A stretch of DNA of 52,930 bases from Clostridia bacterium (GCA_025997155.1 BNUF01000004.1:1-52930); one strand, 5' to 3'. Numbered from the stretch's first letter, positions 35,178 to 47,425 are shown. Numbers and translations: made by a program. The notes: generated by a model not told the origin, from the sequence alone.

Positions 35178-35408
35178 ATGAAAACGTTAAAAGATATTCC
35201 TTGCGGACAAATTGTGAAAGTTAAGAACCTTAGCGGCGAAAAGGCGTTAAAACGCCGTATAATGGATATGGGTATTACAAAAGGTACGGATTTGTTCGTT
35301 CGCAAAATCGCCCCCTTGGGCGACCCGATTGAAATAAACGTGCGCGGGTATGAACTCACGATACGAAAAGAGGACGCGAACATTATAGAAGTGGAGAGTG
35401 CCGTATGA
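35178..35408 (+). CDS. feoA: Ferrous iron transport protein A
   Basis: 76 residues, an SH3-like cytosolic protein that works with FeoB. Motifs: LSGEKALKRRIMDMGITKG and EINVRGYELTIRKEDA, as expected for FeoA. I place the start at ATG 35178, 7 nt after GGGGG; an upstream in-frame TTG at 35172 is less likely. The stop overlaps feoB by 4 nt (ATGA). Confidence 0.94.
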   Translation: MKTLKDIPCGQIVKVKNLSGEKALKRRIMDMGITKGTDLFVRKIAPLGDPIEINVRGYELTIRKEDANIIEVESAV

Positions 35409-37480
35409 AAATAGCTCTTGCGGGTAACCCGAACAGCGGGAAGACGACGTTGTTCAATACCCTCACGGGGAGCAACCAGCACGTCGGGAACTGGCCGGGC
35501 GTGACGGTTGAAAAAAAGGACGGCACTCTCCGCCGAAATATGGGGGAGACCGTGATTATACAGGACTTGCCAGGGATTTATTCCCTCTCGCCCTACACCC
35601 TTGAGGAAATCATTACAAGAAAGTACCTTATCTCCGACCGCCCCGACGCGATAATAAATATCGTGGACGCGTCAAACATCGAACGCAACCTGTACCTCAC
35701 GACCCAGATTCTGGAAGTCGGGATACCCGTTGTGATTGCGCTTAATATGATTGACATTGTACAAAAAAAAGGCGACATAATAGACATAGAAAAAATGTCG
35801 GAAAAGCTCGGCGTGCCTGTGCTGGAAATGTCCGCGCTTAAAGTCGTCGGCGAAACGGAGGTTGTCCGCGCCGCCCTCCTTGCGGCAAAATCTGGGAAAT
35901 GCCCGACGCCTATCACCTTTTCGCCCGAAACGGAAAACGTTCTCCGCGAAATCTCGGAGCTTATCAAAGACTACGTATCCCCGCAAACCTTGCGTTTCTG
36001 CTCCATAAAACTATTTGAACACGACGGCAAGACCAGACTCGAGCTCCCCGACGCCGTAAAACTCCAGATAGAAGACCTAGTTTATAAATTTGAGGACAAG
36101 GCGGGCGACGACAGCGACAGCGTAATCATAAACGAACGCTACAACTACATATCCCGTATCACGGAAGAATGTGTTATCCTGCCGCACAAGGGCGAACTTA
36201 CCGTATCGGACAAAATCGACAAGATAGTCACAAGCCGCGTACTCGCCCTGCCGATATTCGCCGCCGTAATGTTTTTGGTGTACTATCTGTCGATTTCAAC
36301 AATCGGCGGGCTTATGACGGATTGGGTGAACGAAACGCTATTCGGCGAAATCGTGCCGAACGGTATCGGCGCGTTCCTTGAGCGAATCGGCACGGCGGAG
36401 TGGCTGAACGCGCTTATCCTTGACGGGATTGTCGCGGGGGTCGGCGCGGTGCTTGGGTTTATCCCGCAAATGCTGATGCTGTTTTTGTTTCTTACGTTGC
36501 TGGAGGATTGCGGGTATATGTCCCGCATCGCCTTCATTTTGGACAGGATTTTTAAGAAATTCGGGTTGTCGGGCAAGTCTTTTATCCCGATTCTTATCGG
36601 CACGGGATGCGGCGTTCCCGGTATACTCGCGTCAAGGACTATCGAGAGCGAAAGCGACAGGCGAATGACAATAATTACCACGACCTTTATCCCGTGCAGC
36701 GCGAAACTCCCGATAATCGCCCTGATTGCGGGGACGTTCTTCCCCCGCTCCGCCTTTGTCGCCCCCTCCGCGTATTTTATCGGAATGGCGGCAATCATAG
36801 TTTCGGGCGTTATGCTGAAGAAAACAAAGCCGTTCAAGGGAGCGTCCGCGCCTTTCGTTATGGAACTTCCCGCCTATCACCCGCCAAAACCGTCGGCGGT
36901 TTTGCGAACGACCCTCAACCGCGGCGCGGAGTTCGTACAGCGGGCGGGTACGATTATCCTTCTTGCAAGCGTGATTATATGGTTTCTTAGCAACCATAGC
37001 TTCAGTTTCCGCGTGTCGGATGTCGCGGATTCAATGCTCGCGGTAATCGGCGGGGGTTTAGCTCCGCTTTTCGCACCCGTCGGCTGGGGCAAGTGGGAGG
37101 CGGTCGTCGCCGCGCTCACAGGGATTATCGCAAAAGAAAACATTGTAGGCACAATGGGCGTACTCTACAACAAGACGGGAATAGAGACGGCGTTCACACC
37201 TCTCGCCGCGTACAGTTTCTTGCTTTTCAACCTCCTTTGCGCCCCGTGTCTGGCGGCTTGCGGCACAGTCGCGCAGGAAATGAAGTCGCGGAAATGGACG
37301 GCGTTCGCACTCGGGTATCAGTGCGGATTCGCGTATATTGTGGCGTTTATAGCGTATCAATTAGGTAGGTTCTTTTCGGGGACGGGTTTCGGAGTCGGCA
37401 CAGTCGCAGCTCTTGTCCTAGTCTGGGCGATGCTTATGATGCTTTTCAGAAAGGGGGAAAAGAAATGGCGACAGTCATAA
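35405..37480 (+). CDS. feoB: Ferrous iron transport protein B
   Basis: 691 residues. The N-terminal G-protein domain has G1 GNPNSGKTT, G3 DLPGIYSL and G4-like NMID, followed by the GDI helical region (about 165-260) and a membrane part of about ten helices with duplicated Gate-type halves (for example LPIIALIAGTFFP and the Cys-bearing IGTGCGVPGIL). It moves Fe(II) inward across the membrane. It is translationally coupled to feoA and overlaps the small Cys-rich gene by 16 nt. Confidence 0.96.
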   Translation: MKIALAGNPNSGKTTLFNTLTGSNQHVGNWPGVTVEKKDGTLRRNMGETVIIQDLPGIYSLSPYTLEEIITRKYLISDRPDAIINIVDASNIERNLYLTTQILEVGIPVVIALNMIDIVQKKGDIIDIEKMSEKLGVPVLEMSALKVVGETEVVRAALLAAKSGKCPTPITFSPETENVLREISELIKDYVSPQTLRFCSIKLFEHDGKTRLELPDAVKLQIEDLVYKFEDKAGDDSDSVIINERYNYISRITEECVILPHKGELTVSDKIDKIVTSRVLALPIFAAVMFLVYYLSISTIGGLMTDWVNETLFGEIVPNGIGAFLERIGTAEWLNALILDGIVAGVGAVLGFIPQMLMLFLFLTLLEDCGYMSRIAFILDRIFKKFGLSGKSFIPILIGTGCGVPGILASRTIESESDRRMTIITTTFIPCSAKLPIIALIAGTFFPRSAFVAPSAYFIGMAAIIVSGVMLKKTKPFKGASAPFVMELPAYHPPKPSAVLRTTLNRGAEFVQRAGTIILLASVIIWFLSNHSFSFRVSDVADSMLAVIGGGLAPLFAPVGWGKWEAVVAALTGIIAKENIVGTMGVLYNKTGIETAFTPLAAYSFLLFNLLCAPCLAACGTVAQEMKSRKWTAFALGYQCGFAYIVAFIAYQLGRFFSGTGFGVGTVAALVLVWAMLMMLFRKGEKKWRQS

Positions 37481-37587
37481 TTTCGGCGATTCTTGTTGCA
37501 TACTTGGGGTTTGTCGTGTATAATAGACGCAATAAGAAAAATTGTTGCGGCGGAGGTTGCGATAAATGCCCAAAGACCCACGATTAG
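37465..37587 (+). CDS. FeoB-associated Cys-rich membrane protein
   Basis: 40 residues. One membrane helix (about 3-19, IISAILVAYLGFVVY), a basic stretch, and a cysteine cluster NCCGGGCDKCP near the C terminus. This matches the small FeoB-associated Cys-rich family often found after feoB and called FeoC-like in some genomes. It starts inside feoB (ATG 37465, behind AGGGGG) and its end overlaps the next gene by 22 nt. The cysteines could bind iron or sense its state; that is inference. Confidence 0.85.
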   Translation: MATVIISAILVAYLGFVVYNRRNKKNCCGGGCDKCPKTHD

Positions 37588-40033
37588 AGGATACTCTCGA
37601 AAAAATTCGCAAGCAAAAAGCGGAACTTTCAGAACTAGGGGATATTATAGACGAAATCAGCAAACAAGACTTCGCGGCGGAAAACGCTGAACTTAGGGAA
37701 AAACTTGAGGGTGCCGGCGCGGAGCGTCTTGCGCTTAAAACGGAAAACGAAAAATTACGGGAAAGACTGGCGGTTTTCGCGGAACAGGAACGAACGGACA
37801 CCGCCGAATACTACAAGACGAAGAGTAATTTTTACTTCAAATCTCAACTCGAGACTAACCAAAACGAGATACAAATTATAAGCGACCGAATGAAAACCAC
37901 GCTCAAAGAGCGAATGGACGCTGTTTCAGTCTACCAGTCGGACTCTTACGGCGTTTTGAAACAAAAAGAACGCGAACTTCTGGAAGAAATAAAACGTTTT
38001 GAAATAGCCGAAAAAGAACAGATAAAAACCGAGATTACGCAAACGGCGCAACAGTCGCGTGAGGAAATCGGCGCGTTGCTGCAAAAACCCGTCGAGAAGG
38101 AAACTCTTGACGAACTCCTAGCCTTTAAACCCGCGAAAAAACGCGGCAATATGGAGGCGTTTATCGGCAACAACCTTATAAACAAAGTCGGCGTGCTGTT
38201 TCTTTTATTCGGGCTTATCGCGTTCGCCCGAAACGACGCGCTGAACTTTTCGGACGCCTCAAAAGGTATCCTAATGTTCGTATTAAGCGGCGTGCTTTTG
38301 TTCGCGGGCGACAGGCAAAACCGCAAAGCTCCTTCGATTTTCTCGTGGGGGCTTACGGGCGGCGGCATCGCGGGGATTTTTATATCGACCCTAAGCTGCT
38401 ATTTCGCATTCCACATAATAAACCCGATTCTAATGTGCCTAATTTGCCTTCTCGCGGCGGCGCTCTCGTTTGTACTTTCGGTACGGTACGACAGCAAAGT
38501 CGTCGCGGCTTTCGCCGTAATCGGAGGGTATTTGCCTGTAATTTCCGCGAACGGCTGGGACGCACTCTCGGTTATACCTCTTAGTATCTACATAATAGCG
38601 TTCAATTTGTTCGCGTTCATAATGATGTCGCGCCGAAAATGGCATGTTCCCGTGTTTGTCGGGTTTTTTCTGAATCTAATCGCCTCGACCGTAATCGTCA
38701 TAGCGTTGGCGAATCAGGGTCTAGTCGCCCTCGCCTTTCTGTTTGAGTTGATAAGTTTCGGCGCGTATGTGGCGATACCGTTTTTGTCGAACTATCGGGA
38801 AAATCTGCCCTTTCTCTCACGCGACGTGGTGCTTTTGTCGTTCAATACCGTTTACTCTTCGATTAATATGTACCTGATTTTGACAATTTCGGGACTTTGG
38901 GGTTTCAGCGGCGTTTTGACTATCGCGCTCGCAATTATATACATTATCCTCGGATTTATCGTCAGTACGTTTTTTATGACTGAAAGATTCGGCGGTCAAA
39001 ACGATGGCGTTTTAGCGCTTTTTCGTATCACGGCGATAGCGTTCGCGGTTTTGGCAATCCCTCTTCAGCTAGATTCAAGCTACCTGTCTGTCGGGTGGGT
39101 TTTGGAAGCGACCATACTCGTAGTATACGGAGCTATCGCCGGCAAAAAACTTTTCCGCTATTTCGGCTTCGGCGTTTTCATAATGTGCGTTCTCTCGTTT
39201 CTGGCGAATGACTTGATTTATTCCGACATTTATATTGTCGGGCGTTACTCGTTTATCACACTGAGCTTGCTTTGCGTTTTCGCCGCCTACTCCTACAAAA
39301 ATATCGAAGGGAAGTTCTTTAGTTTCCTGCGTTTCACGGTACTTCTCAACCTTTGGGTGTACGCGGGGAGCCTTGCTCACGTCATAGGAAACCATTCGGA
39401 TATACCGCGCGAATTGTATGCCGCTATTTTTATTGCCGTAACCGTCGCCTTGGCGCAAGTCTATTTGTCTATGAATCGTCTAGGGGGGGCGTCAATAACC
39501 GTTTTGTCCGTTTCTATGAATATATACGCCATTCTCTACACCTTAGCCATAAACGGACAATCCATCACCGCCGATAAAAACGCGAGCGCGCTTGTTGTTT
39601 TTATACTGATTGTCATATCCGCCGCAACGATTACAGCGCTTAGGAATCTGATGAAACTTATATCGAAAAACTCGGACGACCCCGAAAAAACGGCGGGTTA
39701 CACGCCTGTCGTGCTTACCGTATATCTGCTTCTCGCAATCACTCAGGTGTTTATTTCCCAATACGACGTCTCCTTTGTGGACGCAACAATCAGCATTATC
39801 TATATAATCGCGGCGTTCCTTCTGATAATTTTCGGATTCACGAAAAGTCAGCGGTTCTCGCGGCGGTTCGGGCTTGGGCTATCCTTGGTATCCCTTGCCA
39901 AACTCTGCTTTATCGATTTAATGTGGCTTTCGCCAAATCTAAAAGTCGCGGCATATTTTTCCTTTGGCGCGGCGCTTATAGCGATTTCCTATGTTTACCA
40001 ACGATTCAGCAAAACTTTCGGGGGCGACAAAGA

Positions 40034-40037
<4 letters not shown>
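37566..40037 (+). CDS. DUF2339 polytopic membrane protein
   Basis: 823 residues. A long N-terminal coiled coil (about 1-185, rich in Glu, Lys and Leu) precedes the family marker FIGNNLINKVGVLFLLFGLIAF and then about 20 or more membrane helices to the C terminus. This matches the DUF2339 family, whose function is not known. The ribosome binding site (GGAGG at about 37551) lies inside the Cys-rich gene, so translation is coupled to the feo genes. Whether it shares a role in iron metabolism is open. Its stop overlaps ispD (ATGA). Confidence 0.85.
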
Positions 40038-42272
<2,235 letters not shown>

Positions 42273-42285
<13 letters not shown>

Positions 42286-42599
42286 AGCCGCACCTCCTTT
42301 ATTCTTATAGATTTTCTATATTCGTTAGAAATATTATCAATTCCAAGTTTCAGCGCGTTAAGCAGTAACGCCGCGTCAGGGCAAGATTCCCCGTTTTTGA
42401 GAGCTCCGCACTCAAAAAAAATATAACCTTTTTCGTCCGTTTCACAGCAAAAGTCAACATCAGTAAAAGCATCAACCGCGTTCACCGTGTTAAACGTAAG
42501 TGCGCTTACGGCGGCGCAAACTATGCTCGCACCATGATTAGACACCGAAAAGCCGTAGATTTCCTTGTTATTATTGTAAAGAAAACGGACTTCTATCAT
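42273..42599 (-). CDS. prp: Ribosomal-processing cysteine protease Prp
   Basis: 108 residues from ATG (GTG at 42602 is an alternative). The family motif IVCAAVSAL carries Cys28, and the catalytic His is probably His22 in SNHGAS. In known Prp proteins the His and Cys are about 12 residues apart (GHA...DIVC); here only 6 separate them, so part of the flexible loop is missing. Position between rplU and rpmA and the cleavable L27 next door support the identity. Activity with the short loop is not certain. Confidence 0.88.
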
Positions 42600-42904
42600 C
42601 ACGCGTTGATTGCGGTTATTTTAAGTTCCGTGTAGGGTTGTCTGTGTCCTTTTTTCTTGTGGAAAGTCTTTTTTGACTTGTATTTGTAGACGATGACCTT
42701 TTTCTCTTTGCCGTCGCCCAAGACTTCAGCGGATACGGTAGCTTTAAGATACGGCGCGCCGAAATTCGTCTTGCCGCCGTCCACAACCGCCAGAACTTTG
42801 TCCAAAGTGTAAGCTCCGGTCGGAACGCCCAATTTTTCCACGTGAATAACGTCCCCGACAGAGACTTTGAACTGCTTGCCGCCTGTTTCTATAATTGCGT
42901 ACAT
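42599..42904 (-). CDS. rplU: Ribosomal protein L21
   Basis: 101 residues, [20 protein letters not shown] at the N terminus and [14 protein letters not shown] near the end, standard for L21. The start is ATG 42904, four bases after AGGAGGTG; five upstream residues in frame are ignored. First gene of the rplU-prp-rpmA-obg operon, behind a leader RNA. Confidence 0.97.
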   Translation of the reverse strand: MYAIIETGGKQFKVSVGDVIHVEKLGVPTGAYTLDKVLAVVDGGKTNFGAPYLKATVSAEVLGDGKEKKVIVYKYKSKKTFHKKKGHRQPYTELKITAINA

Positions 42905-42997
42905 AGTACACCTCCTCATAATGACATAAGGAAGAACTCGCCTTCACAGGTGGGCAAAAGCCGCTTGACCTTGTTAAGAGCGGTTAATCCGATACGT
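42905..42997 (-). ncRNA. L21 leader RNA (autoregulatory 5' UTR)
   Basis: The roughly 90-nt leader contains AACCGCTCTTAACAAGGTC, then AAGCGGCTTTTGCCCACCTG and the downstream AGTTCTTCC segment, which recall the Firmicute ribosomal L21 leader (Rfam L21_leader). CCGCT pairs with AGCGG. L21 is thought to bind this element and control its own operon. Boundaries are approximate and the call rests on memory of the consensus. Confidence 0.7.
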
Positions 42998-43003
42998 TAC
43001 TAC

Positions 43004-43032
43004 ATACTATCATATGAGGGCAATTTTGTCAA
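43004..43032 (-). promoter_or_regulatory. Promoter of the rplU-prp-rpmA-obg operon
   Basis: On the minus strand TTGACA (43032-43027) and TAGTAT (43009-43004), 17 bp apart. The -35 overlaps the comEA stop codon. Confidence 0.75.
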
Positions 43033-43721
43033 GTGGTAATAAAATTTTTTAATTTCTCAAAAGTTTTCGCTCCGATTCCCGACACGTTCCTGATTTCGTC
43101 AATAGACTTGAAACGCCCGTTTTGCGTGCGGTAGTCGACGATTGCCCGCGCCGTAACCTCGCCTATATCCGTCAGCGTCTTTAACTGGGAAACATCGGCG
43201 GTGTTAATGTTCACAAGAGTGCTAGAAGATTCTGTGAGCGGCGGGTCGCCCTCAGCAATTTTTTTCGGTACGACAATCTTTTGCGTATCGTATACAATCT
43301 CCGCCAAATTCAGCGTCGTAAAAAGGTCGGCGTCTTCAGTCGCGCCGCCCGCAAGGGTTATCGCGTCACAGATTCTGGTGTCTTCGCCGACTTCATATAC
43401 GTCGGGATTCACGACTTCTCCCACGACATAGACCATAATTTTCGCGGGCTCCGCGGGAACGATTACATAGTCGTCCATCGGCGTTGGCGGGCGAAACCCT
43501 TCGTTATAGAAGACATACCCGACAGCCAACACAGCGGCGACGACTAAAGCTAGGCTTATCGTAAGCGGAGTCGGCGGCTTTCGCCATATGTTTTCGTGAA
43601 AACGGGAATTTTCTACCATTTCACTCTCTTGTAATTTTTCGCGTATAAATTTTTCCGCTTCAGGAGTAGGATTAGGTTTTATAACCTGTACTTTTTCGCC
43701 TTCAAGTGTTATTCCGTTCAA
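43029..43721 (-). CDS. comEA: ComEA-like DNA-binding protein (SLBB + helix-hairpin-helix)
   Basis: 230 residues from TTG 43721. A membrane helix (about 53-72, LTISLALVVAAVLAVGYVFY) anchors an outer part with an SLBB domain (IMVYVVGEVVNPDVYEV) and a C-terminal tandem helix-hairpin-helix domain (VNINTADVSQLKTLTDIGEVTARAIVDYR). ComEA captures DNA during natural transformation; comEB and comEC are not adjacent. The TTG is behind GGAGTG. A longer frame from ATG 43745 would begin about at the transcription start, with no ribosome binding site. Confidence 0.85.
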   Translation of the reverse strand: MNGITLEGEKVQVIKPNPTPEAEKFIREKLQESEMVENSRFHENIWRKPPTPLTISLALVVAAVLAVGYVFYNEGFRPPTPMDDYVIVPAEPAKIMVYVVGEVVNPDVYEVGEDTRICDAITLAGGATEDADLFTTLNLAEIVYDTQKIVVPKKIAEGDPPLTESSSTLVNINTADVSQLKTLTDIGEVTARAIVDYRTQNGRFKSIDEIRNVSGIGAKTFEKLKNFITT

Positions 43722-43755
43722 ACGCGACACTCCAAAATAAGACATATTTTATAGT

Positions 43756-43784
43756 ATTATACTATAAATCTCCATTATGCACAA
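43756..43784 (-). promoter_or_regulatory. Promoter of comEA
   Basis: On the minus strand TTGTGC (43784-43779) and TATAAT (43761-43756), 17 bp apart. The -35 is embedded in the last codons of ftsH. Confidence 0.55.
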
Positions 43785-45499
43785 GCGTTTTTTTGAAAAA
43801 TAACCTCGTCAAGTTCGTCCTCGTTCAGCGTTTCGCGTTCTAACAGCGCGTTCGCGATGCTGTTCAATTTGTCCAGATTTTGTCGTATAATGTCCTTTGT
43901 TTTGTCATACAAAGTCTGTGCTATTTCTATACTTTCAGTCGCGATAGCTTTGTCGTCTTTGATTAACTCCATATTCAGAAGCCCGAAACGCCCCATACCA
44001 TATCGGGTTACAAAATCGCGGACGGTTTTTGTCGCGCTCTCAATGTCGGAGGACGCACCCGTGGTTATGTCGTCCTCTCCGAAAATGAGCTCCTCGGCGG
44101 CGCGTCCCGCGTAATTAATCATAACGCTGACTTTCAGCTCCTGTTTAGTCATATACATTTTGTCGGGCGGAATGTTCACGCAAAACCCGCCCGCCCCCTT
44201 TGTACTCGGGATTATCGTAATTTTCGAAACGGTATTCTCTGGCGACAAAGTTTTCGCCAAAAGCGCGTGTCCCGCCTCGTGAAACGCCGTAATGCGGCGG
44301 TCTTTTTCGCGCAGACTGCTCCTGTCCTTTTTTTCGCTCCCCGCAATCACGGTATAGAACGCGTGGTCAATGTCCGAGTCGGTGATTGTTGCGCTTTCGC
44401 GGTTCGCCGCCATAATCGCGGCTTCGTTCAGCAAGTTCTCGAGCATCGCTCCGCTGAAATACACCGTACTTTTTGCCAGTTTGTGTAAATCGATATCGTC
44501 TAGCGGTTTATTTTTAGAATGTACTTCGAGTATATTTTCACGTGATTTTAAGTCGGGCAAAGAGATTTCAATTTGTCTGTCAAAACGCCCCGGACGCAGC
44601 AACGCGTCGTCTAAGGTGTCCAGACGATTAGTCGCGGCGACGACCACAACCCCGTCCGTCCCCGCAAACCCCGACATTTCCGTCAAGAGCGCGTTCAGCG
44701 TCTGCTCCCTCTCGTCATTCCCGCCGACAGCCGCGTTTCCTCGTTTTTTCCCAAGCGCGTCTATCTCGTCAATAAAAATCACCGCCTTCTTGCTCTCCCG
44801 CGCCTTTTTGAACAATTCACGGATACGCGCCGCCCCAACCCCTACATACATTTGCACAAAATCCGAGCCGCTAAGCGCGTAAAAAGGAACGCCCGCCTCG
44901 CCCGCGATTGCCCGCGCCATAAGGGTTTTTCCCGTTCCTGGAGGTCCGTAAAAAATAATACCACGCGGCATACGCGCCCCGAGTTTCAAGTATTTTTCGG
45001 GGTTCTTGATGAACCCGACAATATCCTTCACGGAGTCTTTGACTTCCTCGTTGCCCGCGACACGCGAAAAATCGGTATTTTCCGCCTCCTGCCGGTTTTG
45101 CGGGTTAAGCGCCATCGCCGCGCCGCCGCCCTTGCCAATCGCCTTACGCGCTATCAAAAACGCAACCGTAAAAAACGCGATACTCACGAGCAACTGTAAG
45201 ATATTCCCATTATTGCTCTCCGACACGGCAATACTATGATTTAACAAAGTTTCCTTAAAATGTTCGGTTCGCGGGTTATCCGTGCGGTATGCCGCCGTGT
45301 CGTCCCGCAGCGTAAACATAATTTTTTCGCCGTCCGTAAGTGTCACGGCGGACACATTCCCACTATCAACATTTCCCATAAACGACAAATAATCCGAATC
45401 TATAACCTTACTGCTGGTATCAATATGCGCAAAAATACCTAACGCTATGACGACGGCGGCAAACGCCGCACCCTTTACCCATTCTTTCGCGTTCTTCAT
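43775..45499 (-). CDS. ftsH: ATP-dependent zinc metalloprotease FtsH
   Basis: A membrane-bound AAA protease of 574 residues, somewhat shorter than the usual 600-650. Two membrane helices (about 8-25 and 100-118) flank an extracytoplasmic region. AAA domain: Walker A GPPGTGKT (about 184-191), Walker B VIFIDEIDAL, SRH ATNRLDTLDDALLRPGRFDR. The zinc site is HEAGH (407-411). The C-terminal tail is short. It has its own promoter and ribosome binding site (GGGGGTG). Clostridia often carry more than one FtsH; this may be a second copy. Confidence 0.93.
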   Translation of the reverse strand: MKNAKEWVKGAAFAAVVIALGIFAHIDTSSKVIDSDYLSFMGNVDSGNVSAVTLTDGEKIMFTLRDDTAAYRTDNPRTEHFKETLLNHSIAVSESNNGNILQLLVSIAFFTVAFLIARKAIGKGGGAAMALNPQNRQEAENTDFSRVAGNEEVKDSVKDIVGFIKNPEKYLKLGARMPRGIIFYGPPGTGKTLMARAIAGEAGVPFYALSGSDFVQMYVGVGAARIRELFKKARESKKAVIFIDEIDALGKKRGNAAVGGNDEREQTLNALLTEMSGFAGTDGVVVVAATNRLDTLDDALLRPGRFDRQIEISLPDLKSRENILEVHSKNKPLDDIDLHKLAKSTVYFSGAMLENLLNEAAIMAANRESATITDSDIDHAFYTVIAGSEKKDRSSLREKDRRITAFHEAGHALLAKTLSPENTVSKITIIPSTKGAGGFCVNIPPDKMYMTKQELKVSVMINYAGRAAEELIFGEDDITTGASSDIESATKTVRDFVTRYGMGRFGLLNMELIKDDKAIATESIEIAQTLYDKTKDIIRQNLDKLNSIANALLERETLNEDELDEVIFQKNACA

Positions 45500-45522
45500 A
45501 CCCGCACCCCCTGTGTATTATT

Positions 45523-45551
45523 ATTATAAATAACAAGCCGAAAAAAAGCAA
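45523..45551 (-). promoter_or_regulatory. Promoter of ftsH
   Basis: On the minus strand TTGCTT (45551-45546) and TATAAT (45528-45523), 17 bp apart, directly after the phosphohexomutase terminator. Confidence 0.6.
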
Positions 45552-45565
45552 AGGGAAGTGGTGGC

Positions 45566-45597
45566 AAAAAAAAGAGCTACCCGCAAGGATAGCTCTT
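45566..45597 (-). terminator. Terminator of the phosphohexomutase gene
   Basis: On the minus strand AAGAGCTATCC...GGGTAGCTCTT forms a stem of about 10 bp with a small loop, followed by TTTTTTTT. It lies a few bases after the stop at 45602. Confidence 0.9.
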
Positions 45598-45601
45598 GAT
45601 A

Positions 45602-47323
45602 CTACTTTATAAGTCCGACAACAGCCTCGGAGAAAGATTTAAGTTTAGCGTTCGCGTCGTCAAGGTTGTTTCCTTTTACGCCGAAATAGATTTTGATTTT
45701 CGGCTCTGTCCCGGAAGGACGAACACAGAACCACGCGCCGCCCTCGCCCTCAAAGTAGAGAACGTCGGACACGGGGAGCGTAATGTCCTCCTTTGCGCCT
45801 GTTTCGAGGTTTGTTGTTACCCGTTCTTTATAGTCGCGGAAGAATTTGATTTTAACTCCGCCGACTTCTTTCGGCGGGTTTTCGCGGACATTCGCCATAA
45901 TCTGTTTGATTTGCGCGATACCGTCAATGCCTTTTAGCGTAATGGATTCAATGCTTTCTTTATAGTATCCGTATTTCTCGTAGACTTCGATAAGCCCGTC
46001 ATAGAGGGATTTCCCGAGCGACTTATAGTACGCCGCAAGTTCGCACACGAGGAGCGACGCGACAACAGCGTCTTTGTCGCGGGCGTATGTCCCCGCAAGG
46101 CAGCCGTAACTCTCCTCAAACCCGAAAAGGTAGGTGTGACTGTTGTTTTGCTCGAACTCTTTGATTTTTTCGCCGATATATTTGAATCCCGTCAAAACGT
46201 CGAAATACGCCACGCCGTAATTTTGGGCGATTTCCTTCGTGATGCCCGTCGATACGATTGTGGAGATAATCGCTCCGTTTGCGGGCAACGTGCCCGCCGC
46301 CTTTTTCTGCGACAGAATGTATTCCGCGATAAGAAGCCCCGTCATATTGCCCGTCAGGATAACGTATTCGCCCGCCGAATTTTTAGCGACAACGCCCACG
46401 CGGTCGCAGTCGGGGTCAGTCCCCAGGATAACGTCCGCACCCACTTCCGCCGCCAGTTTTTGCGCGAGTACGAAAACGTTCGCGTTCTCGGGGTTTGGGT
46501 AGCCGACAGTCGTAAAGTTGCCGTCAGGCAGCTCCTGTTCGGGAACGACATGGACGTTTTTGAAACCCGCCTCCGCAAGTACGCGGCGTACGGGGAGATT
46601 CCCCGAGCCGTGGATAGGGGTATACACAATCGTCAGTTTATCTTTCATTTCTTCAACAATCTTAGGGTTCACGATTTGGGCTTTTACATTTTTTGTAAAC
46701 TCGTCGTCAACTTCTTTGCCCACAATTTGGAGCAAGCCCCGCGCCTTAGCGTCCGTCTCGGTCAAAGCTTTGCAGTCCGAAATCAGGACGGCGTTCACTT
46801 CCTCGATAATCGCCTCGTCACGCGGATAGGGAACTTGCCCGCCGTCGTCCCAGTAGACCTTGTAGCCGTTGTATTCAGGCGGGTTATGGCTCGCCGTAAC
46901 GACAATGCCCGCCGTCGCGCCGAAATGACGCACGGCAAAGGACAACTCGGGAGTCGGACGCAAACTCTCGAACAGATACGCCTTAATCCCGTTCCCCGCA
47001 AGCACAAGCGCGGCGCGGAGGGCGAACTCGGGCGAAAAATTGCGCGAATCGTAGGCTATGGCAACGCCCTTTTCCTTTGCTCCCGCCTGTTTTGATATGT
47101 AGTTCGCAAGCCCTTGCGTCGCTTTGCCCACCGTGTAGAAGTTCATTCTGTTCGTACCCGCGCCGATAACGCCGCGCAGTCCGCCCGTGCCGAATTCAAG
47201 AGCTTTGTAGAATCTATCCTCAATTTCCTTCTCGTTGTCCGCGATGCCTTTGAGCTCCGTTTTTGTAGCGTCGTCAAAGTATGAATCGGAAAGCCATTCC
47301 TCGTAAACTTCTTTATATCCCAT
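45602..47323 (-). CDS. Phosphoglucomutase/phosphomannomutase (alpha-D-phosphohexomutase)
   Basis: 573 residues, the long PGM/PMM type of Firmicutes (PgcA-like). Motifs: GTGGLRGVIGAGTNRMN, the phosphoserine loop GIVVTASHNPPEYNGYKVYW, the metal loop DPDCDRVG, the sugar loop GFEESYG and the phosphate loop RPSGTEPKIKIY. It interconverts glucose-1- and glucose-6-phosphate and possibly mannose phosphates, feeding wall polymers and glycogen-type carbon. The start is ATG 47323, 8 nt after AAGGAG; an in-frame GTG at 47332 overlaps the ribosome binding site. It lies 30 nt after tRNA-Thr with no visible terminator between them. Confidence 0.93.
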   Translation of the reverse strand: MGYKEVYEEWLSDSYFDDATKTELKGIADNEKEIEDRFYKALEFGTGGLRGVIGAGTNRMNFYTVGKATQGLANYISKQAGAKEKGVAIAYDSRNFSPEFALRAALVLAGNGIKAYLFESLRPTPELSFAVRHFGATAGIVVTASHNPPEYNGYKVYWDDGGQVPYPRDEAIIEEVNAVLISDCKALTETDAKARGLLQIVGKEVDDEFTKNVKAQIVNPKIVEEMKDKLTIVYTPIHGSGNLPVRRVLAEAGFKNVHVVPEQELPDGNFTTVGYPNPENANVFVLAQKLAAEVGADVILGTDPDCDRVGVVAKNSAGEYVILTGNMTGLLIAEYILSQKKAAGTLPANGAIISTIVSTGITKEIAQNYGVAYFDVLTGFKYIGEKIKEFEQNNSHTYLFGFEESYGCLAGTYARDKDAVVASLLVCELAAYYKSLGKSLYDGLIEVYEKYGYYKESIESITLKGIDGIAQIKQIMANVRENPPKEVGGVKIKFFRDYKERVTTNLETGAKEDITLPVSDVLYFEGEGGAWFCVRPSGTEPKIKIYFGVKGNNLDDANAKLKSFSEAVVGLIK

Positions 47324-47353
47324 CAAATACACTCCTTTTTTGAAAATATTAAA

Positions 47354-47425
47354 AGCTACTGGTGAGATTCGAACTCACGACCTGCGCATTACGAGTGCGC
47401 TGCTCTACCCCTGGGCCACAGTAGC
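47354..47425 (-). tRNA. tRNA-Thr (anticodon CGT)
   Basis: Acceptor GCTACTG/CAGTAGC, anticodon stem GCGCA/TGCGC with loop CTCGTAA and anticodon CGT, T-arm GTGAGTTCGAATCTCAC. The D-stem (GCCC/GAGC) has one mismatch. CCA is not encoded. It reads ACG, a codon frequent in this genome. Confidence 0.93.

Noticed and set aside
46136..47095. 319-codon plus-strand frame inside the phosphohexomutase gene
   Set aside because: Antisense shadow of a conserved enzyme.
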